NCBI GenBank assembly: GCA_029582155.1
Contig: CM055905.1
Location: 67,539,618 to 67,603,617, forward strand
Direction of reading: 5' to 3'
Length of the DNA: 64,000 bases
Origin: Panopea generosa
Lineage: Eukaryota; Mollusca; Bivalvia; Adapedonta; Hiatellidae
In this document: piece after piece, positions 38,601 through 53,600 of the stretch
Layout: each line of letters begins with the position of its first letter
How positions within the stretch are numbered: the stretch's first letter is position 1
Translations under genes and position numbers: made by a program
The notes under the pieces: model-generated
What the model saw: the letters and a program-made list of their open reading frames with translations, nothing else
The model's database searches: none
What the model was told of the DNA's origin: nothing

Positions 38601-41600
38601 ATTTAAAAAACTAACCGTAACGCTTAAAAATGTCGCTTTTGAATATTTTATGTTGATTTGTGTGTTGATAAACACATTATTAACGTCTCAGTACACAGTT
38701 ATGTCCCTTTTTCTCCACGGTAACATGATTCTTACGCTTAAAAACAACGCCTATGTAATTTGGTTTTTAAATATTTTCAAAATGGTTCAACATATGCAAG
38801 TATTTATGAGCATGTGAGGACTTCTTTTTTTTCAAAAAATCTCAGGGTGTCACTGCACCCTCTTTTAAAACAAAAACCAACGTGGTCAACCTACAAGTTA
38901 TTGTACATTTTTATGTGGGTATACATTCCTGCTATGAACCAAACAACTTACAAAAAATTCTATGTGGAATTCTTTTTATACAAGGGAAATCCTAGACCTT
39001 ATTTTATATAGAACAAAAAAAACAAAATTCTACTGTGTAGTGAGACCTATAGTTCAGAAAATGCACTTGCATGTGTCAAATTTGATATTTTATTTACATT
39101 TTCTCTACAATTAATACAAACACAAAGGTATGCAAATCTGTGTCAGACTGGTAAAAAGAGCCTGAATTATTCCTGTATTACAGTGGCATTAAGTCATCAT
39201 CTCTAGTCCTTTGATAAACCTGATATTTCAGACAATAACCACGTATAAGAAATGACCAGTTCACTGGGCCAGAATAGCATCGTGTACGAGGTATCGATGA
39301 ACAGTATGTCAAGTATGCGATGGAAAATTACCTCCCTTTCATGAGGGTAGCTAGTTATTACGCTCGTGAAAATAAAGCTGTGTAAATTGGTTTGGCACAT
39401 CTTTTTGAAAATATTCAAATGATCCTAGGTTTTTTTATACAGATAAAAAGAGTGTAACATTGTCATGAGTTGTGCTAAGTTTGGCTGACATTGCGTGATG
39501 TTTGATGACGATATAACAGTTTGATAGATGCGTAGTGATACACTGCAAGAAATGGAACGAATTGTCAAAATAATGTGGTGTCATCAAACCATGGAAATTG
39601 TGAAAAAGCAACATAATCAACCTATTGTTTTTTTCCTGCATATTTGAGGAAACATATGGCAAACTAGTAAAACAATATGATTTTAGAACTGTTGGTAATG
39701 TGTTCAGTGTGTATTTTATTATATGTAGAACAGTGAAAAATAACACTTTGTTTGAGACGATATAAATCCGTACCGGTTACATGTTACACATATGAAACGC
39801 ACATACCCCTTGATTAGTACCATTTCATATAGTTTGATATTTCAATGACCGGGCGCAGTACTAGTTAAACCAAACATAGAATATAACAGAGTATGTACAT
39901 GTTTATCGACTTCTTGCACTAAGACTTTAAAATACGATATGGAAACGTACATTATTCGAGTTTAAGACATGTAGCTTAGGAAAAAAGATGATCATTTGAT
40001 AGCCTTAAATACCAAATTTCGTTACAATTATTTAAGTTTAATCATTAAGTTGATACAATTTTTGAAGCTGTGTTTTATGATGTCGATTTATACATACATA
40101 TATAATATATGAATTGTGTTAAACGCCGTTTTAAACACATTTCAGGTTGTATATGGCATATACAGTTTAACTGGTGGAGGAAGATCTTAGACTGAGTAGA
40201 ACCACCGTCCCTCCGCAAGTTACTGGAAAGTTTCTCACATAAAGTTTTTGGAGCGAGCGGGACTCATACCTACGACCATAACGGTGAAAGGTAAGTGAAC
40301 TTTAGATTGCGCCTAAGACCACTCAGCCACGAAGGACTCCTATATATATACAATATAATACTTACGGGATATGCAGCTGACATTATGAGACCATGTTCCA
40401 TCTTTGGGAGAACATTTCATTTTTGACGTGTTATTCAACTGCATGGTCACTGGACACGAAAGCCCCGGATTATCATCACCACTATATTCCTCCTGGAGAT
40501 TTGTTATCATAGCATTTGTTAGGGGTGGTGGACAGGTCACTGGAAATAAACATTTCGATTTAATTAATATAATAGACTTAAGCGTGTGATCCGTGCCATA
40601 TGATATTTTATGAAGAAACATGCACGTTTTATACGTCCTTATATCGAAATGCAATAACAAACAAACTAACTCCATTAAAATCGCCACAAGTTTTTTAATA
40701 GTGACTATATTTTAACCCAGACCTGTCATCATTTTTATCGATCTATATATGCCGAGCGCTAATGATTTGTTAAATTTGTGTTTTAAAGTATTTGAATTAA
40801 AGGTAAGAAAATTTAGTTATGATTTATCATTCATGTCATATCAAAATTTGATACAATACCCACACTTGGTTTTAAAGGCGTTAAGTAGTTATATTGAGCA
40901 TTTATACACAATGTACTACTGTCTGAAATAAGACATATCGGATATATTATACTAGCCGCTTTCTGAGCCATTGTAATATTGTCAACGATGAAATAACGTA
41001 ATAATGGTTATACTGAATCAATACATCTGTGCATGTTTTGTTTATATAATTATGCGTTCTTTTTATACTTAGCCAATGCGTTGTGTATTATACTTAATCA
41101 ATGGGTTGTTTATACATGTGATGTTGTGTACAGCGTTCTTTTTATACTTAGTCATACGCTGTTTGAATTTCTGATGTTGTGTACAGCGTTCTTTTTATAT
41201 TAGTCAATGCATTGTTTATATAATTATGTGATGTTCTGTATAGCGTTCTTTTTATAATTAGTCAATGCGTTGTTTATCTTATTTAGTCAATGCGTTGTTT
41301 ATAGATGTGATGTTGTGTACAGCGTTCTTTATATACTTAGTCATACGCTGTTTGTATTTCTGATGTTGTGTACAGCATTCTTATTATACTTAGTCAAAGC
41401 GTTGTTTATATATGTGATGTTGTGTACAGCGTTCTTTATATACTTAGTCATACGTTGTTTGTCTTTCTGATGTGTTGGATATGTGTTTTGTATGCCAAAT
41501 CTTCCATCTGACATCAACTTTCTACATAATATTTAAAATTGTGTCTGATTATATTGAAAACAGGTGTCACCAATACTTCATAAGCTATTGTATATTTCAT

Positions 41601-44600
41601 ATGAATGGTCGTTGAACATGTTTCAATGTTGAAGTAATTAAAATACATATATACCGGGAACACAACTGGCCCCATGGGACCATTCTCCGCTACCCGTTAA
41701 ACATATTAGTGGTGTGGTATCATTCAATTGTGTTGTCTCCTCACATATTAGCTCTGGTGAGTCACGGCCTCTATAATACGGCTGGACGTTCTTGATTAAC
41801 GCATTCGTCTCTGGTGGTGAACACGACACTGTAAATGTAAGAATAGGGCGTCTTATTCACCAACCATAATTGAGAATAGTCTTAGACTTGAGCTTGAAAA
41901 TCCAAATTTCAACTTAAGATAAGTTTACCATGATAGATAGAATAATTGTGAGAGCGTATTTGATCATATTATCAGGTGTCCCTGCAAATGTTGGCCTCAA
42001 ATAATTGTCTCTAAGTGTGATTTTCAAAATTGATTCTTAAGTTCAAGTCTAAGAATATTCTTGACATTGGTTCGTGAATGCCACCCAAGGTTATAATAGT
42101 TACATGTAGCGTAGTAGATGTTGTTGTTTTACTAAAACATATGTGAAGCTCGTTGTCCAGTGGTAGAACATCGGAATCAGGATAGGGCGACCATGGAGCC
42201 GATCCTCTGGTAAGGCTGTGTAAGGTGACAATGACAATGACAATGACAATAGTGTCTTTGAATAGACATTATATCTGCGTATGCTTAATACTGCTTCTGC
42301 ACAGGAAGACATCGAACATGATTTGTCTATGTTGTAAAATGAATACAATTAAAACTAACACCAAAACAACTCATACAATATTCCCAGCGGCTGTTAAATC
42401 TGGATATATATACATAAATGGGTATAAAACGGTACCTACCGCTTTGCCCATACCGTTCAATGATGAACTTGCCTAATAATCAATGAACCTTGAATCCACT
42501 GTACATCGCGTTCATGCAGTTCTACAGACACATTTATATTAATTTAGATATGCTATTACATGTGTACGTGTCAATCAAATTTAGATATAATTTTACATGT
42601 GTACGTGTCAATCAAATTTACTTACGTAAATCACAATTGTTTCCATAGCGACCGTTGTTGCACCTACATGTCCCAGGAGCTATGCATTCTCCGCCGTTTA
42701 TTGTACATGCAGCGTCACATAGAACTAAATATGGACATTGTAAAAGTTTAGATTGATATGTGAAATCATTTTAAACAATCAATTATATTTTTCATGCCAC
42801 GTGTTATAGTTACATGTATAATTTTAAATGAAAATCGAGTTTTTTCTATGTAAACGTAATTATGTGCATATAAATCAATGAATCGTGTGAATTATGTTTT
42901 ATATTTGTACCACGAGTTTTGTTCTGTATATTTCTAATAGTTCACTTATTGTTTCATGAAACGATTTCAAACCCCAACTGCGACGCGATATAAAAGCCGC
43001 AAGATGGAAATGGGCGGGTTTTTACATAATTCTATATATGCTTTAAATCAGAGAACCCTTTTTAAAAATTTCACACTAGATACTGCATTGTTATAATTTT
43101 GTCCAGTACTAGAGTAGTGTTAATATATTCGATTAGCAACAAACACATATGCAGTTTTAAAAAAGCTGACCTCCATTTGCAAGAACTTAGAAATTCTAGG
43201 AAGACCTTGTGAGTTCATGTTCTCGATAGTCTAAGCAAACACATATATGGATCTGTGTTTGTAATATTTAGCAGGTCTGAAAAAAGGAATGTTCTATATA
43301 CGCTGAAACCTAGCTGATAGGTACAAAAACACTCCTATCATTCCTATAATTTCTTGCTTGAATATTTTCCATGGGAATATATGCCTATCACAACATCGAA
43401 TTTGATAGTAGAAATCAACAAACCTCTTTTACACTGAGGTAGATGTCCGTCAGTATTCAGTATCCATGGTATTTCCTCAGGAATCCACATTTCTGCGTCG
43501 CATATATAGCGTCTTTTCTTGGGTTCAAAGCCATCCGGACAATCAAAAATAACGATTTCACCGTGTCTTACAGCAGACATCTGAGAGAGTGCAATGCCAT
43601 TGGTACCAGGTATTTTTACGGACATTTCATCAGGCATGTTTTCAGGCAAAACACACCCATCTATAGTGACAGACAAAAAATGTACAACAAAGCACTTAAT
43701 CGTATACTGTATGAAAACAAATATCTCTTACTGCATAATGATTATAATGTTTATAAAGCTTGATATCCGATAGGTATGACTCTATATAGGATCCTCCTAC
43801 AACTTACATATAAAGACCAATAAGTAAGTTGTAAATCGTGATGTTAAAGGGCGTGGTTCTATATCAGGCTCCTCCTACATCTTACATATGAATACCAATA
43901 GGTAAGTTATAAATCGCGATGCTATAAAGGCTCCTCCTTCAACTTACATATAAAGACCAATAAGTAAGGTATAAATCGTGATGTTAAAGGGCGTGGTTCT
44001 ATATCAGGCTCCTCCTACATCTTACATATGAATACCAATAGGTAAGTTATAAATCGTGATGCTATAAAGGATCCTCCTATAACTTACATATGAAAACCAA
44101 TAGGTGAGTTATAAATCGTGATGCTAAAAAGGCGTAGTTCTATATCAGGCTCCTCGTACATCTTACATATGTAGACCAATTCACCTTCCAAATGAGTACT
44201 AGTTAGCTGGTTTTGAGCTTAGATTCTGGGATTTGTTTGCACGAAATTAAATCCAAAAGCTTTATTTTCAAAAAAAACATGAACGAGTAATACTGTTGTC
44301 AAAGTAAGTGGTTTCAACATAAGATTCGACTAATTCAAATGATGAATGGGTGTGATTTACAGGTAAATGTTTCGTACCAAAGTAATACACCAGATGGGTT
44401 GATTGGTAAATACAGTCAAATTAAAGTATCATGTTTGTAACAAGCAACCGGTTCTGAAGTGTCGGTAAGTAATTTTTAAGCATATAATTCCAGTGTATGT
44501 GTATATCATAATCATAGCGGCGTTAGTGTAACGGATATAGTGTTTGCAGCTCATGCCAGAGGTTGCGGGTTCGATCCCAAGCTTGACCCAATGCCTCTCA

Positions 44601-47600
44601 AACAACAACACTCGGTACTTATTCTACCCAGGTGTACTTGAGAGCGGTTCATATAAGCTCTGAGCTTTCTTCGCAATCGAGTTAAAATAAATTAGTATAC
44701 ATTAACTATGAAATTTTGATAACAATTGGATTTCCTCTTTATGGGATGCCATACTGTATAGTACGGACCAATCTTCGTCCGACTGAGTCCGTTAAATTTG
44801 CAATGTTGGGACAGCCACTTTTGAGCACGTTGATTTGTAAGTTGCTTCGACTGAAAATTTGTATGACTCCACAGTTTAGCATGCGTTTAATTGCTATGAA
44901 ATGTGGGACAGGCATAAAATTCCCTGCTTTTTCATAGGAGGTTAATAGACCTGTTTCGGAATATCATTATATTCCACACTTCCGTAGGATGCGTGCACGT
45001 ATTTTATACTGAGTACAATGAGCCAAGGTACATATCTAAATATCCTAAATGCTTATGTTCTTTAATCATTCCCAATAAGAATATTATATTATGAATAATA
45101 ACTAGCATTTCCATAAAGTAAATTTAGTAAAACATACTTGGTTGACATTCCGGTGTCTGTCCATTCGTTTCTGGTGTAAGTTTATTCTCCTTACAAGTGA
45201 GTTTTGCGTTAGTGTCCGCAATATTCAGAATGTATCCCGTGTCGCAAATGACTTTAATTTCATCCAGAAATTTATTTAGTATTTTACCATTACTGATCAC
45301 TGCGTCACATTTTGTTGCGTTTGCTGCAAACATAAATACCACCACAATTAAGATATTTCAATTACATTTTCAATTTTGATTAAAGAGGCATCAACTATAT
45401 CGCCGATATTTTTTCGATCTTATCAGTAAAACTGTACATTTATATCAAAAATCAATTATCAACAGTACAAAAGTATTAAACGTTTTATTCACATTGCTAA
45501 AAAATTTACTACCAGAATACATACAGTACAGTGAATCAACGCTTGAATTACTTTTTATTTATTTTTTTCAATATTAGCAGTAAAATTTCACATTTATATC
45601 AAACATCAATAATTATGGATTTTCTGTTCAATAACTTATATTGTATTGTGTCTCTGTGTATAATGCTTTAATTTGTTTGACCAAATACTAAATCGAGGCC
45701 CGCGATAAAGTCACTCATTGGCCAGTATCAAGTTATGCTAAAACTTTGACGAATAAAACGGAAAATGCCGACCTGGGTATTAAAGCATTAAATAAGATAA
45801 ACTACAATGAAGGAATCAACCGTTATCTTCGAATGGCACCTTCCCTTTTGTAATTCAATAAATTGTCTATCATTTACTGAACAGAAAGATAATGACGATG
45901 CAACTTTAAACATGTTAATGCCAAATGCCCTTGTTAGCACAAACTATACCAGTTCAGCCCGTTCTCATGCGATATTCAGTGTTAATATTCATAGGAATAT
46001 TTCATGTTATTCATGTACGCGTTTACTTATGCACTGAATGATTTAAATTTGCATGTAACATTGGCGAGTGGCCTCTTCTATTTTTAAATATAATCTTATT
46101 TAAAATTACCTAAGTTTCAATAAAATACGTTTCACATAAAATATTCGAATACCTTTAACATAAAACATTCGAATTCCTTTCAAAACTAACGCAGTTTTAA
46201 ATATTGTATTCATTTTTGATTATGAGTACATGTGCTTTATACATACAGTCCGTTATTTACTTGAGAAAGGTGGTAAAAGTTTTATCTGCTTCATTTATTT
46301 GATACAGGTAAGACAGGTATATAGGTACTCAATTAAGAAACAGGCATTACTTGCTTTACCTATACCGTGTAGTGATAAGCTTGCCCAATTATCAACCAAC
46401 TTTGAATCGATTATATATCGATTATTTATTTAATATCGCGGATCTTCCGTGGCCTAATGCATTATCCCATGAACACTCACTACTCACCTCTCACCGCTGA
46501 GGTCGTTGGTTCGAATCCCGCTAGGTCCAAATAAATCATATTAGAAAGTTTATCAGTTAATTGCGGAAGGATGGTTCTACTCAGATTCACTCCGATGTCT
46601 ACTTACACCAATATTATTGGATAAGCCATATAGTACCTAAAATAGGTTGAAAATGGAGTTAAACAGCATTACAAAAACAAACAAAAAAATATAGTATCTA
46701 TATCCATATCCAGTAGTCGTCCATATTCATCTTCTTTAAATAATATATTAACTGCAAAACTTGACTATATGGATTAACAAGGGAAATGCCATAACTTTAG
46801 ATTTTAGAATGCAACAGATGTGTGCTGAATACCATCACTATAGAATCAGAATGCAACTAATGTGTGTCGAGTGCTATAACTATGGATTTCAGAATGCAGC
46901 CAATGTGTTCCGAATGATATAACTATGAGTTTCAGAATGCAACTATTATGTGCCGAATGTCATAACTATGGATATCAGAAAGCAACTTATGTGTGCCGAA
47001 TAACATCACTATGGATTCAGAATGCAACTGGTGTGTGCAAAATGCCAATACTATCGATTTCAGAATGCAACTAATGTGTGCCGAATGCCATCACTATGAA
47101 TTTCAGAATGCAACTAATGTGTGCCGAATGCTATAACTATGGATTTCAGAATGCAACTAATGTGTGACGAAAACCATAACTATGGATTTCAGAATGCAAC
47201 TTATGTGTGTCAAATGCCATTTTTATGAATTTCAGAATGTAACTAATGTGTGCCGAATGCCAAAACTATGGATTTCAGAATGCAACTAACGTGTGACGAA
47301 TACCATCACTATGGATTTCAGAATGCAACAGATGTGTGCCGAATGCCATAACTATGGATTTTAGAATGCAACTACCGCGTGCCGAATGCCATAATTATGG
47401 ATTTCAGAATGCAACTGATGTGTGCCGAATGCCATAACTATGGATTTCAGAATGCAACTAATGTGTGCCAAATGCCATAACTATGAATTTCAGAATGCAA
47501 CAAATGTGTGCCGAATAACATTACTATGGATTCAGAATGCAACTGATGTGTGCAAAATGCCAATACTATCGATTTCAGAATGCAACTAATGTGTGCCAAA

Positions 47601-50600
47601 TGCCATAACTATGGACTTCAGAATGAAACTGATGTGTGCCAAATGCCATAACTATGGATTTCAGAATGTAACTAATATGTGCTGAATGCCATAACTATGA
47701 ATTTTAGAATGCATCTAATGTGTGCCGAATAATATAACTATGGATTTCAGAATGCAACTAATGTGTGACGAAAACCATAACTATGGATTTCAGAATGCAA
47801 TTTATGTGTGTCAAATGCCATTTCTATGAATTTCAGAATATAACTAATGTGTGCCGAATACCATAACTATGGATTTCAGAATGCAACTAATGTGTGGCGA
47901 ATGCCATAACTATGGATTTCAGAATGCAACTACTGTGTGCCGAATACCATCACTACGGATTTCAGAATGCAACGTATGTGTGCCGAATGTCATAACGATG
48001 GATTTCAGAATGAAATTGATGTGTGCCAAATGCCATAACTATGGATTTCAGAATGCAACTTATGTGTGGCAAATGCCATTTCTATGAATTTCAGAATATA
48101 ACTAATGTGTGCCGAATGTCATAACTATGGATTTCAGAATGCAACTAATGTGTGCCGAATGCCATAACTATGGATTTCAGAATGCAACTAATGTGTGCCG
48201 AATACCATCACTATGGATTTCAGAATGCAACTTATGTGTGCCGAATGTCATAACTATGGATTTCAGAATGAAAATGATGTGTGCCAAATGCCATAACTAT
48301 GGATTTCAGAATGCAACTAATGTGTGGCGAATACCATCACTATGGATTTCAAAATGCAACTAATATGTGCCGAATGCCATAACTATGGATTTCAGAATGC
48401 AACTACTGTGTGCCGAATGCCATAACTATGGATTTCAGAATGCAACTGATGTGTGCCGAATGCCATAACTATGAATTTCAGAATGCAACTAATGTGTGCC
48501 AGATGTCATAACTATGGATTTCAGAATGCAACTAATGTGAGACAAAGACCATAACTATGGATTTCAGAATGCAACTAATGTGTGCCGAATACCATCACCA
48601 TGGATTTCAGAATGCAACTAATTTGTGCCGAATACCATAACTATGGATTTCAGAATGCAACTGATGTGTGCCGAATACCATCACTATGGATTCAGAATGC
48701 AACTGATCTGTGCCGAATACCATCACTTTGAATTTTCAAAGTGCAACTAATGTGTGCCGAATGCCATAACTATGAATTTTAGAATGCAACTGCTGTGTGC
48801 CGAATATCATTACTATGGATTTAGAATGCAACTGATGTGTGCCGAATACCATCACTATGGATTCTGAATGCAACATATGTGTGCCGAACAACATCACTAT
48901 GGATATCAGAATGCAACTGATGTGTGCCGAATACCATCACTATGGATATCAGAATGCAACCTATGTGTGCCGAATACTATCATTATGGATATCAGAATGC
49001 AACTAATGTCTGCCGAATACCATCACAATGGATATCAAAATGCAAATGATGTCTTCCGAATACCATAACTATGAATTTCATAATTCAACTAAAGTGTGCC
49101 GAATGTCATAACTATGACTTTTAGAATGCAACTTATGTGTGCCGAATACCATCACTTTGAATTTTCAAAGTGCAACTGATGTGTGCCGAATGCCATAACT
49201 ATGGATTTCAGAATGCAACTGATGTGTGCCGAATGCCATAACTATGGATTTCAGAATGCAACTAATGTGTGCCGAATACCATCACTATGGATTTCAGAAT
49301 GCAACTGATGTGTGCCGAATGTCATAACTATGGATTTCAGAATGAAACTGATGTGTGCCAAATGCCATAACTATGGATTTCAGAATGCAACTAATGTGTG
49401 GCGAATACCATCACTATGGATTTCAAAATGCAACTAATATGTGCCGAATGCCATAACTATGGATTTCAGAATGCAACTACTGTGTGCCGAATGCCATAAC
49501 TATGGATTTCAGAATGCAACTGATGTGTGCCGAATATCATTACTATGGATTTGAATGCAACTGATGTGTGCCGAATACCATCACTATGGATTCTGAATGC
49601 AATTTATGTGTGCCGAACAACATCACTATGGATTTCGGAATGCAACTGATGTGTGCCGAATACCATAACTATGGATAAAAAAAAGCAACTGATGTGTACC
49701 GAATACCATAACTATGGATATCAAAATGAAACTGATGTGTTCCGAATACCATAACTATGGATAAAAAAATGCAACTGATGTGTGCCGAATACCATCACTA
49801 TGGATATCAGAATGCAACTGATGTGTGCCGAATATCATAACTCTGGATAAAAAAAATGCAGCTGATGTGTGCCGAATACCATAACTATGGATAGCAGAAT
49901 GCAACTGACGTGTGCCGAATGCCATAACTATGGATACCAGAATGCAACTGACGTGTGCCTAATGCCATAACTATGGATATCAAAATGCAACTGATGTGTG
50001 CCGAATGCCATAACTATGGATATCAAAATGCTACTGATGTGTGCCGAATACCTTAACTATGGATATCAAAATGAAACTGATGTGTGCCGAATACCATAAC
50101 TATGGATAAAAAAATGCAACTGATGTGTGCCGAATACCATAACTATGGATATCAAAATGAAACTGATGTGTGCCGAATACCATAACTATGGATAAAAAAT
50201 GCAACTGATGTGTGCCGAATACCATAACTAAGGATAAAAAAATGCAATAATGTGTGCCGAATACCATAACTATGGATATCAAAATGAAACTGATGTGTGC
50301 CGAATACCATAACTATGGATAAAAAAATGCAACTGATGTGTGCCGAATACCATAACTATGGATATCAAAATGAAACTGATGTGTGCCGAATACCATAACT
50401 ATGGATAAAAAAATGCAACTGATGTGTGCCGAATACCATCACTATGGATATCAGAATGCAACTGATGTGTGCCGAATATCATAACTCTGGATAAAAAAAT
50501 GCAACTGATGTGTGCCGAATACCATAACTATGGATGGCAGAATGCCACTGACGTGTGCCGAATGCCATAACTATGGATATCAGAATGCAACTGACGTGTG

Positions 50601-53600
50601 CCTAATGCCATAACTATGGATATCAAAATGCAACTGATACGTGCCGAATGCCATTACTATGGATATCAAAATGAACTGATGTGTGCCGAATACCATCATT
50701 ATGGATGCAACTAATGTGTGCCGGCACTCTTTCCAACATAGATTAGTCATTGTATCAAGGCTAAGGATATATTGTTATTTATCAATAAAAAACACTTAAA
50801 ACAATCTATTGAACGAAAACACTCCACTTGTAACAATTAATGTAATAATAATATTTAATAATACCTACGTGTTATACAATTAAGATGTACTTCTGTAAAC
50901 ATATTGTCTTCTAAACACGTAATAAAATCATTGGTTACGCTGCTGTCATCATTTGACGTAACACGGCACTTTACTCTTACTGTATCCCCAGCAAATACCT
51001 GAAGAGCAATAGGTAAGATCAAGCATCTCTTGAATACAAGACATGGATATTTACCGGGTACGGATCCTACACGCTTGTATCCTATCATCCTTGCGCTCTG
51101 ACGTAACTCCGTTCATAAAATCATCACGCTATAACCAATTGCTCACGCTATGACGTAACGTCATTCATAAAATATTTGTGCTATGACAAATTCCTCTCGC
51201 GTTGACGTATTCATTCATAAATATCATGGCATCCTTGCGCTACTTTAAAAAATAAAACGGAAAAAAATCTTAACATATCACACGGTAAGAGTTCTATACA
51301 AGAATAGGTATCTTTATGCGGTTTTCGGTGTGTTTATGAATTCCTTCCCTCGAGATGTCTGTTTTGGCGGTAACGATGGTCTGCTGAGTAACTGTTTTGG
51401 CGGTAACGAGGGTCTGCTGAGTAACTGTTTTGGCGGTAACGATGGTCTGCTGAGTAACTGTTTTGGCGGTTACGAGGGTCTGCTGAGTAACTGTTTTGGT
51501 GGTAACGAGGGTCTGCTGAGTAACTGTTTTGACGGTAACAGGGCTCTGCTGAGTAACTGTTTTGGCGGTTACGAGGGTCTGCCGAGTAACTGTTTTGGCG
51601 GAAACGAGGCTCTGCTGAAAACAGTTATCCTGAGTGACGGAATTTTCCTTCCGTACCTCAAACCCAATAAATACACTTATACATATAGTCCTAGATTTTC
51701 AATAAGCCATCAAGCATACTCCATGTATATTCGTCAATAGTTAGTATCGATCATTTGAATTTATTAATATTTCGTCAGCAAGAGTTTGTAAAATTCTTAA
51801 TCTTCAATTTAATGAATAAAATCTTCGCGCATATTTCCCGAAAATTTAATTTGAATTAATAAAGCAATAGACATGTACCAACGATTTGGAATGCATCAAC
51901 CACAAAATAAATAATTTACAATTATACAAATATCATGATGTACACAGTCTGAAGCGGCTTAATCTCATTTAAACAATGTATCTCTGCAAGTATCTTTGGA
52001 TAATGTTATTCCAGACCTGGTTAACGTTCTGATACAAATGTACCAAAGTATGCGGTTGTGAAAGTTGTCTTGTTTAAACAAAAACCACATATGTTCAATT
52101 GGGTTAAAGTCAATGAGATTAAGATATATCGCCGTTAACTACAATTTGCGATTTATTCAAACAATGTCATATACACATTAATCAACCTATACCTATATGG
52201 TACAGATCAAACAATGAACATAGGATACAGTAGATCTTCGTTAACCCAAACACGGACGGCTGAACATATAGTTTGAACCACTTATCTGGTCCCGGTCGCA
52301 TTCCAATTTCTGTATATATATGTATGGTATTGTGCTTAACAATAATTGGCTCGAACAACCATTTACTCGAACAATTTTGTCCAGTCCAGTCGGGTTCGAG
52401 CTATCGAAGTTCTACTGTATATACAAAAGAATAACTTTGCACAGAAATATGACAAGAGTATTACACTTCTTTATTTTGTATTCAGGACTACGCTTTCATT
52501 TTACGCATGTGACATTGATATCTATCGGGTTAAGCATTACTTATAGTATTTATCTTATAATAGTCTGTCCAAGAACCTGATATCTCCTAAATCAGGTCTA
52601 ATAACCCCTCAATGAAATAAACAGGGAATATTGTGCCTGTCCCACAATTCATAGCATTGATAGACTTGTTCATCAATAATACTTTAATAGCAATGTTATA
52701 TCTAGATTATTCATCATTTCTATATTGAAATACTTTATATGAATATAAAATTAAGTTTATCACGAATATATAATATACTGAACGGAACAGCTAACCCGCC
52801 ACCTGACATTTCATGTACTTTACCGTTTTTGTTATTTTCTCAAAAAATACCAAATCAATTTTCTTGAAATTTGGATTTCAATAAGAAAGAACAGTTCGGC
52901 TATGGTAAGTGCACGTTTATGTCGTATTACTCACATACAATTTAAAAAAAACGGTACTCAATATTTTGAAGAAGATATTGGAAATACAATAGTAGCCAGT
53001 TAGTTGTTACGTTCAATATATATTTTAAATTAATGAAACTATTCTATCGCACAGGGCAACTTACATTGTGTCGTATTACTCACATACAATTTAAAAAAAA
53101 CGGTACTCAATATTTTGAAGAAGATATTGGAAATACAATAGCGGCCAGTTAGCTGTTACGTTCAATATATATTTTAAATTAATGAAACTATTCTATCGCA
53201 CAGGGCAACTTACATTGTGTCGTATTACTCACATACAATTTAAAAAATACGGTACTCAATATTTTGAAGAAGATATTGGAAATACAATAGTAGCCAGTTA
53301 GTTGTAACGTTCGCACAGGGCAACTTACATTGTGTCGTATTACTCACATACAATTTAAAAAAAACGGTACTCAATATTTTGAAGAAGATATTGGAAATAC
53401 AATAGTAGCAGTTAGTTGTAACGTTCAATATATATTTTAAATTAATGAAACTATTCTATCGCACAGGGCAACTTACATTGTGTCGTATTACTCACATACA
53501 ATTTAAAAAAACGGTACTCAATATTTTGAAGAAGATATTGGAAATACAATAGTAGCCAGTTAGTTGTAACGTTCAATATATATTTTAAATTAATGAAACT

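Noticed and set aside
46795-50725. CRISPR-like array
   Set aside because: The 43 bp units are contiguous and diverged with no unique spacers; this is a eukaryotic minisatellite.
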